Below, one piece after another: positions 1 through 8,809 of a stretch of DNA of 64,000 bases. Positions within the stretch are counted from its first letter, which is position 1. Every line of letters starts with the position of its first letter. The stretch comes from CAVORD01 sp963698535. Lineage in GTDB: Bacteria; Bacteroidota; Bacteroidia; Bacteroidales; VadinHA17. Under the pieces are notes generated by a model, which did not search any database, had not been told where the DNA came from, and saw nothing but the letters and a program-made list of their open reading frames with translations. Location of the stretch: positions 1,860,001-1,924,000 of the forward strand of contig CAVORD010000001.1 of assembly GCA_963698535.1 (NCBI GenBank), read 5' to 3'. A program made the translations under genes and the position numbers.

Positions 1-42
1 GAACGGCTTCTGATAAAGAAAGGTCGTAATCGCAGCAAAACA

Positions 43-1456
43 CTAATAACGATAGTGCTCCGGCTTGTAAGGACCGCTCTTTTCAACACCTATGTACTCT
101 GACTGCTCGTCGGTAAGTATCGTAAGGTCAACGCCCAATTGTTCAAGATGCAGACGTGCGACCTCTTCGTCGAGTCTCTTTGACAACCTGTATACTCCAA
201 TCTCATACTTATTGGTCCAAAGATCGATCTGAGCAAGTGTCTGGTTGCTGAATGAATTACTCATTACAAATGAAGGATGTCCTGTAGCGCAACCGAGATT
301 AACGAGTCTGCCCTCTGCAAGAATAAATATGGCATGCCCATCGGGGAAGAGGTACTTATCGACCTGTGGTTTGATGTTAATTTTCTTAACACCCATCCAT
401 CACATTCAGGTCGTCTACCTGTATCTCGTTATCGAAGTGACCAATATTGCAGACAATAGCCTGATCCTTCATTTTCTTCATGTGGGCAGTGGTTATCACA
501 TCCTTGTTCCCGGTTGTGGTAACGTAGATATTCCCTTCATGCAATGTATCTTCGATCCTCTTTACCTCAAAACCTTCCATCGCAGCCTGCAGCGCACAAA
601 TAGGATCTATTTCCGTAACGATAACCCTTGCTCCGTACGATTTCATGGACTTGGCACAACCTTTTCCCACATCGCCATAACCACAAACAACAACAACCTT
701 CCCGGCTATCATAACATCTGTTGCTCTTTTTATCCCATCGGCCAGTGATTCCCGGCAACCATACAGATTGTCAAATTTCGACTTGGTAACAGAGTCATTT
801 ACATTTATGGCAGGTACCAGGAGTTCTCCTTTTTCCATCATCTGGTACAGTCTGTGTACCCCTGTGGTAGTCTCTTCGCTGATACCTTTCAGCTCTGCAA
901 CAGTGCGATGCCAGCGATCCGGATCTTCCGCAAGCATCTCTTTCAGCGTTTCAAGGATTATCTTCTCCTCCCGGTTTCCCGGTTTCTTATCCAGAATTGA
1001 ACTGTTATTCTCGGCCTGATATCCCTTGTGGACAAACAGACTGGCATCACCACCATCATCAACGATAAGTGTTGGACCTTTCCCGTTTGGGAATGTCAGA
1101 GCCTGAGCGGTACACCACCAATACTCCTCCAGGGTCTCTCCTTTCCATGCAAAAACCGGTATTCCGGCTGCTGCAATAGCTGCTGCTGCGTGGTCCTGAG
1201 TTGAGAAAATATTGCAACTTGCCCATCTTACATCAGCTCCGAGCTCTGCAAGTGTTTCGATAAGGACTGCGGTCTGTACTGTCATATGCAGCGACCCCAT
1301 TATACGTGCACCCTTAAGAGGTTTGGATGAAGCAAATTTCTTGCGTATAGAGAGCAAGCCCGGCATCTCTTTCTCGGCGATTTCTATCTCCTTGCGCCCG
1401 AACTCGGCTAATGTGATATCTTTAACTTTATAATTAAGAACTTCCTGAGTGATCAT
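43..1456 (-). CDS. ahcY: S-adenosylhomocysteinase, one frameshift
   Basis: Hydrolyses S-adenosylhomocysteine to adenosine and homocysteine in the cytoplasm, removing the inhibitory by-product of methyltransferases. The first 356 codons hold the substrate domain and the NAD-binding Rossmann segment with VVCGYGDVGKGCA; the frame then ends at 386, and the family's C-terminal domain continues in another frame (43-396) through NIKPQVDKYLFPDG, LVNLGCATGHPSFVMSNSF and the C-terminal GPYKPEHYRY. Joined, the protein is about 470 residues, the normal bacterial length. The break lies at a GGG run (plus positions 392-394): dropping one G restores ...VMDGVKKINIK. The ATG at 1456 fits the family N-terminus. 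A sequencing indel is more likely than a true pseudogene because nothing else is degraded. Identity is certain; intactness is not. Confidence 0.93.
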
Positions 1457-1477
1457 GTTATATATATTTTAGGATTG

Positions 1478-1485
1478 CAAAGTTA
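1478..1485 (-). promoter_or_regulatory. -7 box TAACTTTG upstream of ahcY
   Basis: On the minus strand the sequence TAACTTTG matches the Bacteroidetes -7 consensus TAnnTTTG and lies 22 bases before the ahcY start codon. I see no TTG at the expected -33 distance, so this is a half-supported promoter. Confidence 0.4.
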
Positions 1486-1504
1486 ATATTTTAAGGGCAA
1501 ATAT

Positions 1505-2428
1505 CTACCCTAGTACTCTTAAAGCATTAACCCTGTCTATCGATAATTGTTCAACAAGCTGTTCCAGCGAGGAGAATTTCATCTCATCACGTAATCTTTC
1601 GCGGAAAATGATACGTATGTTCTCGCCATAGATGTCACTGGTGAAATTTATAATATGGACTTCTATCGTCCGCGCTCCGCCGGAGCTATCAACGGTAGGC
1701 CTTCTTCCAATATTAAGCATGCCAGGCAGGCGCAGTCCTCCAACAATTACATTAACTGCATAAACGCCATCCCCGGGAATTAGTTTCCATTGATATAGCG
1801 GCTCCACATTAGCCGTAGGGAATCCCAGTTCCCTCCCAATTCTTTTCCCGCCTATTACGGTGCCGGAAAGCTGATAATCGTACCCTAGAATTCTGTTACC
1901 TTCCGATATATTCCCCTCGGAAATCAATCTCCTTATAAGTGAAGAGCTAATGGTATAATCGTCGGTTATTTCAGGGCCTGCCTTTTCGACCCTTATTCCA
2001 AACTTTTGGGCACAGGCCTCTATAATATCGTGATTACCTTCTGCCTTCCAGCCAAACCTGCTGTCATAGCCAAGAAAAAGAATATTTATACCTATCTGGT
2101 CTATCAGATAATCCTTTATAAAATCACATGCCGACTGGCGGGAAAAGTCATCGTTGAAATCTAAAAGGAGAAGATGATCCACACCGGCCTTTTCCATTAG
2201 CTCCATCTTTTCCGCAGGGTCGGACAACAACTGGGTACCTGCCTTGCCCATTGCCACCTGAGGGTGAGGGTCGAAGGTAACAACTACAGATTCACCATCT
2301 ACAGACTTTGCCATTCTTTGCAAAGCCTTCAACAGGGAGATATGCCCCTGATGTACACCGTCGAAGTTTCCAACAGCCACAACGGGTCTCACTATAGGTG
2401 ACGTGATATTCTTTATGTGTCTTATCAT
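1505..2428 (-). CDS. ribF: Bifunctional riboflavin kinase / FAD synthetase RibF
   Basis: Phosphorylates riboflavin to FMN and adenylates FMN to FAD. The N-terminal nucleotidyltransferase half shows VVAVGNFDGVHQGHISLL with the HxGH-type nucleotide site, then FDPHPQ and SSSLIRRLI; the C-terminal flavokinase half shows GTVIGGKRIGRELGFPTANV and the GDGVYAV strand. About 307 residues, normal for the family. The frame can be opened at a TTG at 2440, but the ATG at 2428 (MIRHIKN) is the better start. It is divergent from glgB and runs toward ahcY with 48 bases between; the two may be co-transcribed although ahcY has its own -7 box. A TAATTTTG box at 2438-2445 sits very close to the ATG. Confidence 0.94.
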   Translation of the reverse strand: MIRHIKNITSPIVRPVVAVGNFDGVHQGHISLLKALQRMAKSVDGESVVVTFDPHPQVAMGKAGTQLLSDPAEKMELMEKAGVDHLLLLDFNDDFSRQSACDFIKDYLIDQIGINILFLGYDSRFGWKAEGNHDIIEACAQKFGIRVEKAGPEITDDYTISSSLIRRLISEGNISEGNRILGYDYQLSGTVIGGKRIGRELGFPTANVEPLYQWKLIPGDGVYAVNVIVGGLRLPGMLNIGRRPTVDSSGGARTIEVHIINFTSDIYGENIRIIFRERLRDEMKFSSLEQLVEQLSIDRVNALRVLG

Positions 2429-2476
2429 TGTCCGCAGCAAAATTAATAATCAATTTCAATTAATTTCCTCCTTTTT

Positions 2477-2489
2477 TTGTACAGTACAA
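2477..2489. promoter_or_regulatory. Palindrome TTGTAC-A-GTACAA upstream of glgB
   Basis: A perfect inverted repeat with six-base arms and a one-base spacer lies 52 bases before the glgB start, in the divergent space between ribF and glgB. A further GTAC follows at 2497. Its position suits an operator for glgB; no regulator is encoded nearby, so this is inference only. Confidence 0.35.
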
Positions 2490-2540
2490 TAGGTTAGTAC
2501 AGAGTGGAAAGATATTATCGTTTTTTACTAACTTCACCAT

Positions 2541-4580
2541 ATGAGCAATGCCGCTGGTCAGGAACCTTTTTTTCTGTCGGACCCCTACCTTGATCAATAC
2601 AGGGATATTATAAGGGAGAGACGGGATTATGCCATTGAGAGGGAGAAATTTATTACCGCCGACAGATCACTGGCAGATTTTGCCATGGGTCACCACTATT
2701 ACGGTCTGCACTTAAGGACAAACAGTTGGATATTCAGAGAGTGGGCTCCTAATGCAACTGCAATATGGCTGACTGGTACGTTCTCTCAATGGAAGAAGGA
2801 AGAGAGATTCCGGATGAGAAGGATCAACTCCACTGGCGATTGGGAGATAGAACTTCCCGGTGAAAGCATCAGGCATCTGGATCTTTATAAACTGGCCATC
2901 GAATGGGAAGGCGGCTCGGGCGACAGAATACCTTCATATGCTTCCCGGGTTGTTCAGGATCCTGATACAAAAATTTTCTCGGCACAGATATGGCACCCCG
3001 ATGAGATTTATAAGTGGAAGAACAACTCCTTTGATCCGGGTAATGCTGCACCTCTTGTTTACGAAGCTCACACAGGCATGGCAACGGAGGCTGAGGCAGT
3101 CGGCACTTACCGGGAATTTACAGACAACATCCTGCCATATATAGCCAGGGCCGGATATAATACCGTTCAGCTTATGGCAGTTCAGGAGCATCCTTATTAC
3201 GGCTCCTTTGGTTATCATGTGTCCAATTTTTTTGCTGTTTCCTCGAGGTTCGGAACACCGGACGATTTTCGTGAGCTGATCGATACTGCACACTCGTTAG
3301 GCCTTAGGGTAATAATCGACCTTATCCATTCTCACTCCGTAAGAAATGAAAATGAGGGCCTTGGACTTTTTGACGGCACTCTTAATCAATATTTTCATGG
3401 AGGCGACAGGAGGATCCACACTGCCTGGGATTCACTATGCTTCGACTATGGAAAACCCCAGGTGGTTCATTTTCTGCTATCGAATTGTCAATACTGGCTG
3501 GAGGAATATAAGGTGGATGGATTCCGCTTCGACGGAATAACAAGTATGATCTACTTTGATCACGGACTTGGCAAGAACTTTGTCTCCTACGCCGATTACT
3601 ACAATGGCAACCAGGATAAGGACGCAATAGTTTACCTAACCCTTGCCAACAAACTGATTCACTCGGTTAACCCGGCTGCAATCACTATAGCCGAAGAGAT
3701 GAGTGGCATACCGGGCCTGGGCGCCCCTGTAGAAAAAATGGGGATGGGTTTCGATTTCAGACTGGCCATGGGAATTCCCGACTATTGGATCAAACTGGTT
3801 AAGGACAAGGTAGACGAGACCTGGCAAATGGGAGAGATCTTTCATGAGCTCTCACAGCACAGGCCTGAAGAAAAGACGATCTCGTACTGCGAATCTCACG
3901 ACCAGGCTCTCGTAGGCGACAAAACACTTATCTTCAGAATGACCGACGCTGAGATGTATTATGGTATGTCCAACAGCTATAGCAGTATCAAGATTGACAG
4001 GGCTATTGCCTTACACAAGATGATCAGGCTGCTCACTCTGGCAACATCGGGCGGAGGCTATCTTGCTTTCATGGGTAATGAATTCGGACATCCGGAATGG
4101 ATCGATTTTCCACGGGAAGGAAATAACTGGAGTATGAAGTATGCAAGGCGACAATGGTCGCTCTTACAAAACAGTGATCTTAAGTTCAGCAAACTGGCAG
4201 CTTTTGACAAAGCAATGCTATCCACTGTATCAGATTTTGATCTTTACAAAGAATCAACGGTTGAATTGCTTGTCGAAAACGACAACGATAAAACCTTAGC
4301 TTTCAGAAGAGGCCGCTTACTGTTCGTTTTCAATTTCAATCCTGAAAGATCGTTTACCGACTATGGAATTCCGGTAAAAGGAACCTACGAGGTTGTAACA
4401 GACACCGACAGGAAAGAGTTCGGGGGATACAACCGCATACAGGCAAAAGGGCTCTACAGATCGGTCCCCGGCACCGGAAGGTATTCCCTGACCGACCCTT
4501 TGCAACTTAAACTTTACCTTCCAGCCAGAACCGGAATGGTTCTGCTGGAAAAGAAAAGTCGCGGGATAAAAGATCTTTAA
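2541..4580 (+). CDS. glgB: 1,4-alpha-glucan branching enzyme (GH13)
   Basis: Creates alpha-1,6 branches in glycogen. An N-terminal CBM48-like beta domain (about 50-150; FREWAPNATAIWLTG) precedes a GH13 barrel with region I DLIHSHS (260-266), region II GFRFDG with nucleophile D331, region III IAEEMSG with E385, and region IV CESHD with D454. A C-terminal beta domain completes 679 residues. The sequence resembles eukaryotic-type branching enzymes (GH13 subfamily 8) more than E. coli GlgB. The frame is intact. Its last four bases overlap the convergent stop of the glycogen synthase-phosphorylase gene, so the two transcripts must be antisense at their ends unless termination is very exact. Confidence 0.94.
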   Translation: MSNAAGQEPFFLSDPYLDQYRDIIRERRDYAIEREKFITADRSLADFAMGHHYYGLHLRTNSWIFREWAPNATAIWLTGTFSQWKKEERFRMRRINSTGDWEIELPGESIRHLDLYKLAIEWEGGSGDRIPSYASRVVQDPDTKIFSAQIWHPDEIYKWKNNSFDPGNAAPLVYEAHTGMATEAEAVGTYREFTDNILPYIARAGYNTVQLMAVQEHPYYGSFGYHVSNFFAVSSRFGTPDDFRELIDTAHSLGLRVIIDLIHSHSVRNENEGLGLFDGTLNQYFHGGDRRIHTAWDSLCFDYGKPQVVHFLLSNCQYWLEEYKVDGFRFDGITSMIYFDHGLGKNFVSYADYYNGNQDKDAIVYLTLANKLIHSVNPAAITIAEEMSGIPGLGAPVEKMGMGFDFRLAMGIPDYWIKLVKDKVDETWQMGEIFHELSQHRPEEKTISYCESHDQALVGDKTLIFRMTDAEMYYGMSNSYSSIKIDRAIALHKMIRLLTLATSGGGYLAFMGNEFGHPEWIDFPREGNNWSMKYARRQWSLLQNSDLKFSKLAAFDKAMLSTVSDFDLYKESTVELLVENDNDKTLAFRRGRLLFVFNFNPERSFTDYGIPVKGTYEVVTDTDRKEFGGYNRIQAKGLYRSVPGTGRYSLTDPLQLKLYLPARTGMVLLEKKSRGIKDL

Positions 4581-6085
4581 TCGATCCACCTTAACAGGTT
4601 GAAATCCTGCCTGTGAGGTAATTCGGGGTGTTTTGCAAATAACCGTATTCCGTAAAAATAAGCACCTGCTTTCTCAGGTGTCAGTTCCACCCTAAATTTA
4701 CACTTGCCCTCCTTTTTACTTACCAGACTGAACTCTTTTTTGGCCACGAATTTATGCGATCCCGAATGGTGCATACGTGTGATTATGTATTCAACACCTA
4801 CATAATGCTCCGGTATATCCTTAATATCCAGAACAACCTCAGCTGTGTATTTACTACCCGTTTTATATACATTTTCCCCGGGCACCTCGAAATTATATTT
4901 CAGGACCTCAATTTTGTCCCATTCGTTGCGCATCGTTGTTTTCCACTGGTCCAGTGTACGTGCCAGCTCAAATTTGTCGGCGATAACCTTTTTGTTTCTG
5001 GTCCACAAAGGTATATAGTACTTCTCCAGGTAGTCGTCCATCATCCTTCTCGTAGTGAACTGAGGTGCTACTTTGCCCATTGTATTCTTGATGTGGCTGG
5101 CCCACTCCCGTGGTATGCCCTCATCATCACTCGAATAGAAGGCTGGTACTATCTCGTTTTCGAGGAGATTATAAATAGTTTCAGCATCAATATCATCCTG
5201 AAGATCCTGATTTACAAATGTTCTCTTCTTAGGCAGCGCCCATCCGGCAAAGGCTCTGTACCCTTCAACCCACCATCCGTCGAGGACACTAAAATGAAGT
5301 GTGCCATTCATAACAGCCTTTTCTCCGGAAGTTCCTGATGCTTCAAGCGGTCTGGTAGGAGTATTAAGCCATATATCCACGCCCCTGACCATATATTTGG
5401 CTAGTTCGATATCATAATTTTCCAGGAAGATAACTTTCCCTGTGAATTCAGGCATCTGACTTATTTCGTTGATCTCCTTAATAAGATCCTGTCCGCCGCC
5501 GTCATGAGGGTGTGCTTTCCCTGCAAAAATAAACTGAACAGGACGATCCGGATTGTTGACAATCGATTTCAGCCTTTCGAGATCTTTAAAAATAAGTCCT
5601 GCCCTCTTATATGTTGCGAACCTTCGCGCAAACCCTATAGTAAGAGCATTTTCATTAAGGTGACTGCTAATACTCAGTAATTTCCTTGGGCTTACATGAC
5701 GCTCAAGCATTTCGGTCTGAAGCTTCTTCCTGATCTGGGCAAACAGTTTTTTCTTAAGCTTCTTCTTTATTTCCAGTACCCTCTTGTCGGGCATTTTATA
5801 TATTTTATCCCAGATTTTCAGGTCCGACTGATCAAATCCTCCTTCTCCGGCAAAACCCTTGTAAACATCGCACCAGTCAGGCGCTATCCAGGTGGGGAAA
5901 TGGACTCCGTTTGTAACATGTCCTATATGAAGCTCCTCCTCCAGATATCCGGGCCATAATTTGTTGAACATTCCCCTGCTTACTATACCATGCAGTTTAC
6001 TTACTCCATTGACCTCCTGCGATAATCGTGTGGCCAGGTAGCTCATATTGAATTTCCTTTCACGCTTCACCTTCACATCTGCCAA
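4577..6085 (-). CDS. Segment of the fusion: alpha-glucan phosphorylase, C-terminal two thirds
   Basis: Open frame of 502 codons forming the last part of the fusion. It runs from KFNMSYLATRLSQEVNGVS through FARRFATYKRAGL, GKAHPHDGGGQDLI and the PLP motif ASGTSGEKAVMNG (lysine at residue 256 of this piece) to a C-terminal beta-rich DUF that typifies bacterial TIGR02094 enzymes. Its first dozen residues are out of frame: between 6073 and 6110 the conserved text LGRCEGE lies in a third frame, so two small shifts occur within about 40 bases. Confidence 0.85.
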   Translation of the reverse strand: MADVKVKRERKFNMSYLATRLSQEVNGVSKLHGIVSRGMFNKLWPGYLEEELHIGHVTNGVHFPTWIAPDWCDVYKGFAGEGGFDQSDLKIWDKIYKMPDKRVLEIKKKLKKKLFAQIRKKLQTEMLERHVSPRKLLSISSHLNENALTIGFARRFATYKRAGLIFKDLERLKSIVNNPDRPVQFIFAGKAHPHDGGGQDLIKEINEISQMPEFTGKVIFLENYDIELAKYMVRGVDIWLNTPTRPLEASGTSGEKAVMNGTLHFSVLDGWWVEGYRAFAGWALPKKRTFVNQDLQDDIDAETIYNLLENEIVPAFYSSDDEGIPREWASHIKNTMGKVAPQFTTRRMMDDYLEKYYIPLWTRNKKVIADKFELARTLDQWKTTMRNEWDKIEVLKYNFEVPGENVYKTGSKYTAEVVLDIKDIPEHYVGVEYIITRMHHSGSHKFVAKKEFSLVSKKEGKCKFRVELTPEKAGAYFYGIRLFAKHPELPHRQDFNLLRWID

Positions 6086-8809
6086 GCGACAGCGAGTTCA
6101 TCCCACGTAATGTTAAGACGCTGAGCATAATGGGAGATAAAACGTCGCAGTAGTCCCTCATCAAAAGCATCATGGCCGGCAGGAACAGGTGTATGTGTTG
6201 TAAACAGTGTCGAAGACCTGACAACCTCAACCCCTTCACTGAAGGTAAGGTGCTGTTCAGCAATAAGTCTTCTTAGCCTCTCAAGGCCAATAAAGGCTGA
6301 ATGGCCTTCATTGCTATGGTAGATATCAGGCTTTATTCCAAGTGCGTCGAGGGCTCTTATTCCACCGATGCCCAGTACAAGTTCCTGCTTGAATCTGTTT
6401 TCATTATCACCGCCATACAGGTGATGAGTTATGCTCCTGTCTTCTGGCATATTGTCCTCCGAATCGGTATCGAGAAGGAAGAGCGATATCTTGCCAATCT
6501 TTGCTTCCCATATCCTTACCTTCACCTGCCGACCCGGCCATGAGAGAATTATAAATAACTGCTGCCCTTCGCTGTTTTTTACCGGACATATCGGTAGATG
6601 AGAATAATCCTCTGTTTCATAAATAGCCATCTGTTCTCCCCGCGGACCAAGTTTCTGACTGAAATATCCAAACCTGTAGAGCAATCCCACTCCATAGATC
6701 TTTACGTTATGGTCGCTGGCCTCCTTCAGATAATCACCTGCAAGAATACCCAATCCACCCGAGTAGATCTTCAGGCAGGGGTGTATACCAAACTCCATGC
6801 TGAAATACCCGACAGAAGGTTGATCAGTATCGTCAGGGCGATTGATATATGTCCTGAATTTGTCATATACAAAGTCCATATCGGCTATAAACTCTTCATC
6901 TTCAGACAGTATCTGTAGACGTTTATAGTCAATCTTCTCAATTAAAATTCTTGGATTATGCCCGCACTCTTCCCACAATGAGGGATCCATTTTTCGGAAG
7001 AGTTTCTCAGCCTCATAATTCCACGACCACCACAGATTACATGCCAGTTCCTTCAGATTTTCCAGTCGCCCTGGAACATCCGACTGGACAAAAATATCCT
7101 TCCACACAGGCACCTGGTGTGGCTTCTTGATATCCACCACAGGTGAAGAGAGCATCATTGCGAATTCCCTTGGTTCATCTCTTCTTTCCTCGCTCTTTGC
7201 CAGTGCAATATCGTATGCTTTCCAGTAATACTCAATAAGGTTATCCCACATTGCTATCCTCGACACTTCGTATGCTGTCTGCTGCGCTTCGGCCACCTCC
7301 TTTGGGCTCATCAACCTGAAGGCGTCTATGAAATTCTTGATCGCCGCAACAACCTCTTCTTCATTGTCATCATTCCTCTCAATGACATTTATACCCATGC
7401 CGGGATCTTTATAATAATCCTTAACCCACATCCCAAAACCGGAGAGGGTTGTTGTAACCGTAGGAATGGAGAACATAAGGCTCTCGAGGGGAGTATAACC
7501 CCATGGTTCATAATAGCTTGGGAAGACAGTAATATCAAATCCTATAAGGATATCGAAATAGGGGATATTGAAAATACCATCATTACCATTAAGGTAAGAG
7601 GGTACAAAAATAAGTTTCACCTTTTGATCGGGCTCATTATGTAGTCCATTGCGCCATTGCCCTTAACAGGGTAGGATCTGATCTCCGGATAGTGTAGTCC
7701 ATGAGTAAGAAACCGATCTGAACCATTTGTTAAATGACCGTTACCCAGAGCCTCTTTAACATCTCCGCGTGGTCCTTTATGGTAGGCCGGCACCAGCAGG
7801 AAGGCTATACACTTCCTTTCCATCACCGATATTTCTGTTCAAGTTCTCCTAATGAGTCAATAAAGAGATCGATACCCTTATTTCTGAATTCATATCTGCC
7901 GCTGTTGGCAACCAGCAGGGCATCTTTACTTACTTCATAACCAAGTACAGCTGAGGCCACTTTCAACAAGTTTCTCCCTGGCTTCATCTCTTTTTCTTTT
8001 AAAAGACTCTTTGCCAGGCACAAATGAATCTTCAAACCCATTGGGGGTAACAATATCAACATCCTTACCAAGAAATTTAGATGCACTCCAACCCTGTTAT
8101 TGAGCTTACAGTAGTAAAAACATCAGCTTCAGCAGCTGAGATCTTCTCCAGTGATTGTTTTGCAACAATATTAAACTCTCTGGCTACCTGTGCCGGAACA
8201 TAATCATTTATCTTACTGTAAAGCGGTCTGTTATTTCCGGCTATACTCCTCCCTAATGCTGTTGCATGTGTTGTAAAGGATGTTGCAACCCATGGAGCAT
8301 TCTTTTTCAGATAGAGGACCCCTGTCCCGGTCATCCATTCGTGAAACTGTGCAATTATATTGTGATGTTCCCGGTAATATGTGGTAAAGCTCTCTATGAT
8401 CCTTCCTGCAGCATATCCGAAAAGGGCAGGTTCCACATAATCCCACTGTCCTGAAAGACTATCGAGTTTATAAGTCTCCCAGAACTTGGCGAATATCTCA
8501 TCTTTCTTATCGAAATATGGTGTGAAATCACACAGAATAACAATTGGTTTACCAGCTATATTCCATCTACCGGTCCTAACGCCTAATCCTTCAGCAGCAG
8601 CACTCTGTTTCCAGTCAATGAAAGAGTGAATCATCTGGCAAAAACTCAGGATTCGCACCCTCTTCCCTCCACACATCAGGTCCGATCAGGATAAACCTGT
8701 CGCCCAGTTCTTCAATAACATTCAGAGCTTTTGTCGATACTACTGTATGAATTCCACCTACTTTATTACAAACTTCCCAGCTGGTTTCAAATAGAAATCC
8801 TGTTGCCAT
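4577..8809 (-). CDS. Glycogen synthase (GT3-like) fused to alpha-glucan phosphorylase, several frameshifts
   Basis: Reconstructed as one polypeptide of about 1410 residues. The N-terminal part (8809 to about 7215) is a eukaryote-like glycogen synthase: FETSWEVCNKVGGIHTV at the start, then IAQFHEWMTG, VFTTVSSITGLE, and SYYEPWGYTPLESL. A linker (about 7215-7105) leads in the same frame into a phosphorylase of the TIGR02094 type: DUF3417 start LKELACNLWWSWN, later YFSMEFGIH, and ASGTSGEKAVMNG whose lysine (codon near 5318-5320) should bind PLP. The frame breaks near 6073-6110 (apparently two shifts), 7620, 7825, 8080 and 8640, giving six pieces. Conserved sequence resumes at each break. It starts one base inside the GH57 stop (TAATG), so it ends the operon. 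The domains would build and degrade the same alpha-1,4 chain. Whether the gene works depends on whether the breaks are real. Confidence 0.82.
6073..7620 (-). CDS. Segment of the fusion: end of glycogen synthase joined to start of phosphorylase
   Basis: This 515-codon frame is the direct proof of the fusion. Residues 1-135 are the C-terminal nucleotide-binding lobe of a GT3-type synthase (PSYYEPWGYTPLESLM, VTTTLSGFG). Residues about 136-172 are a charged linker. From about 173 the DUF3417 and catalytic core of the phosphorylase begin (LACNLWWSWNYEAEKLF, YFSMEFGIHPCLKIYSGGLG, HSNEGHSAF, FTTHTPVPAGHDAF). No stop or start separates the two enzymes. Confidence 0.88.
   Translation of the reverse strand: MKLIFVPSYLNGNDGIFNIPYFDILIGFDITVFPSYYEPWGYTPLESLMFSIPTVTTTLSGFGMWVKDYYKDPGMGINVIERNDDNEEEVVAAIKNFIDAFRLMSPKEVAEAQQTAYEVSRIAMWDNLIEYYWKAYDIALAKSEERRDEPREFAMMLSSPVVDIKKPHQVPVWKDIFVQSDVPGRLENLKELACNLWWSWNYEAEKLFRKMDPSLWEECGHNPRILIEKIDYKRLQILSEDEEFIADMDFVYDKFRTYINRPDDTDQPSVGYFSMEFGIHPCLKIYSGGLGILAGDYLKEASDHNVKIYGVGLLYRFGYFSQKLGPRGEQMAIYETEDYSHLPICPVKNSEGQQLFIILSWPGRQVKVRIWEAKIGKISLFLLDTDSEDNMPEDRSITHHLYGGDNENRFKQELVLGIGGIRALDALGIKPDIYHSNEGHSAFIGLERLRRLIAEQHLTFSEGVEVVRSSTLFTTHTPVPAGHDAFDEGLLRRFISHYAQRLNITWDELAVAWQM

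Noticed and set aside
386..396. Programmed frameshift in ahcY
   Set aside because: No slippery heptamer or stimulatory structure is evident, the family is not known for it, and many other genes in the same 40 kb have similar breaks.
245..748. 167-codon + strand frame across ahcY
   Set aside because: It is antisense to highly conserved S-adenosylhomocysteinase sequence and resembles no protein.
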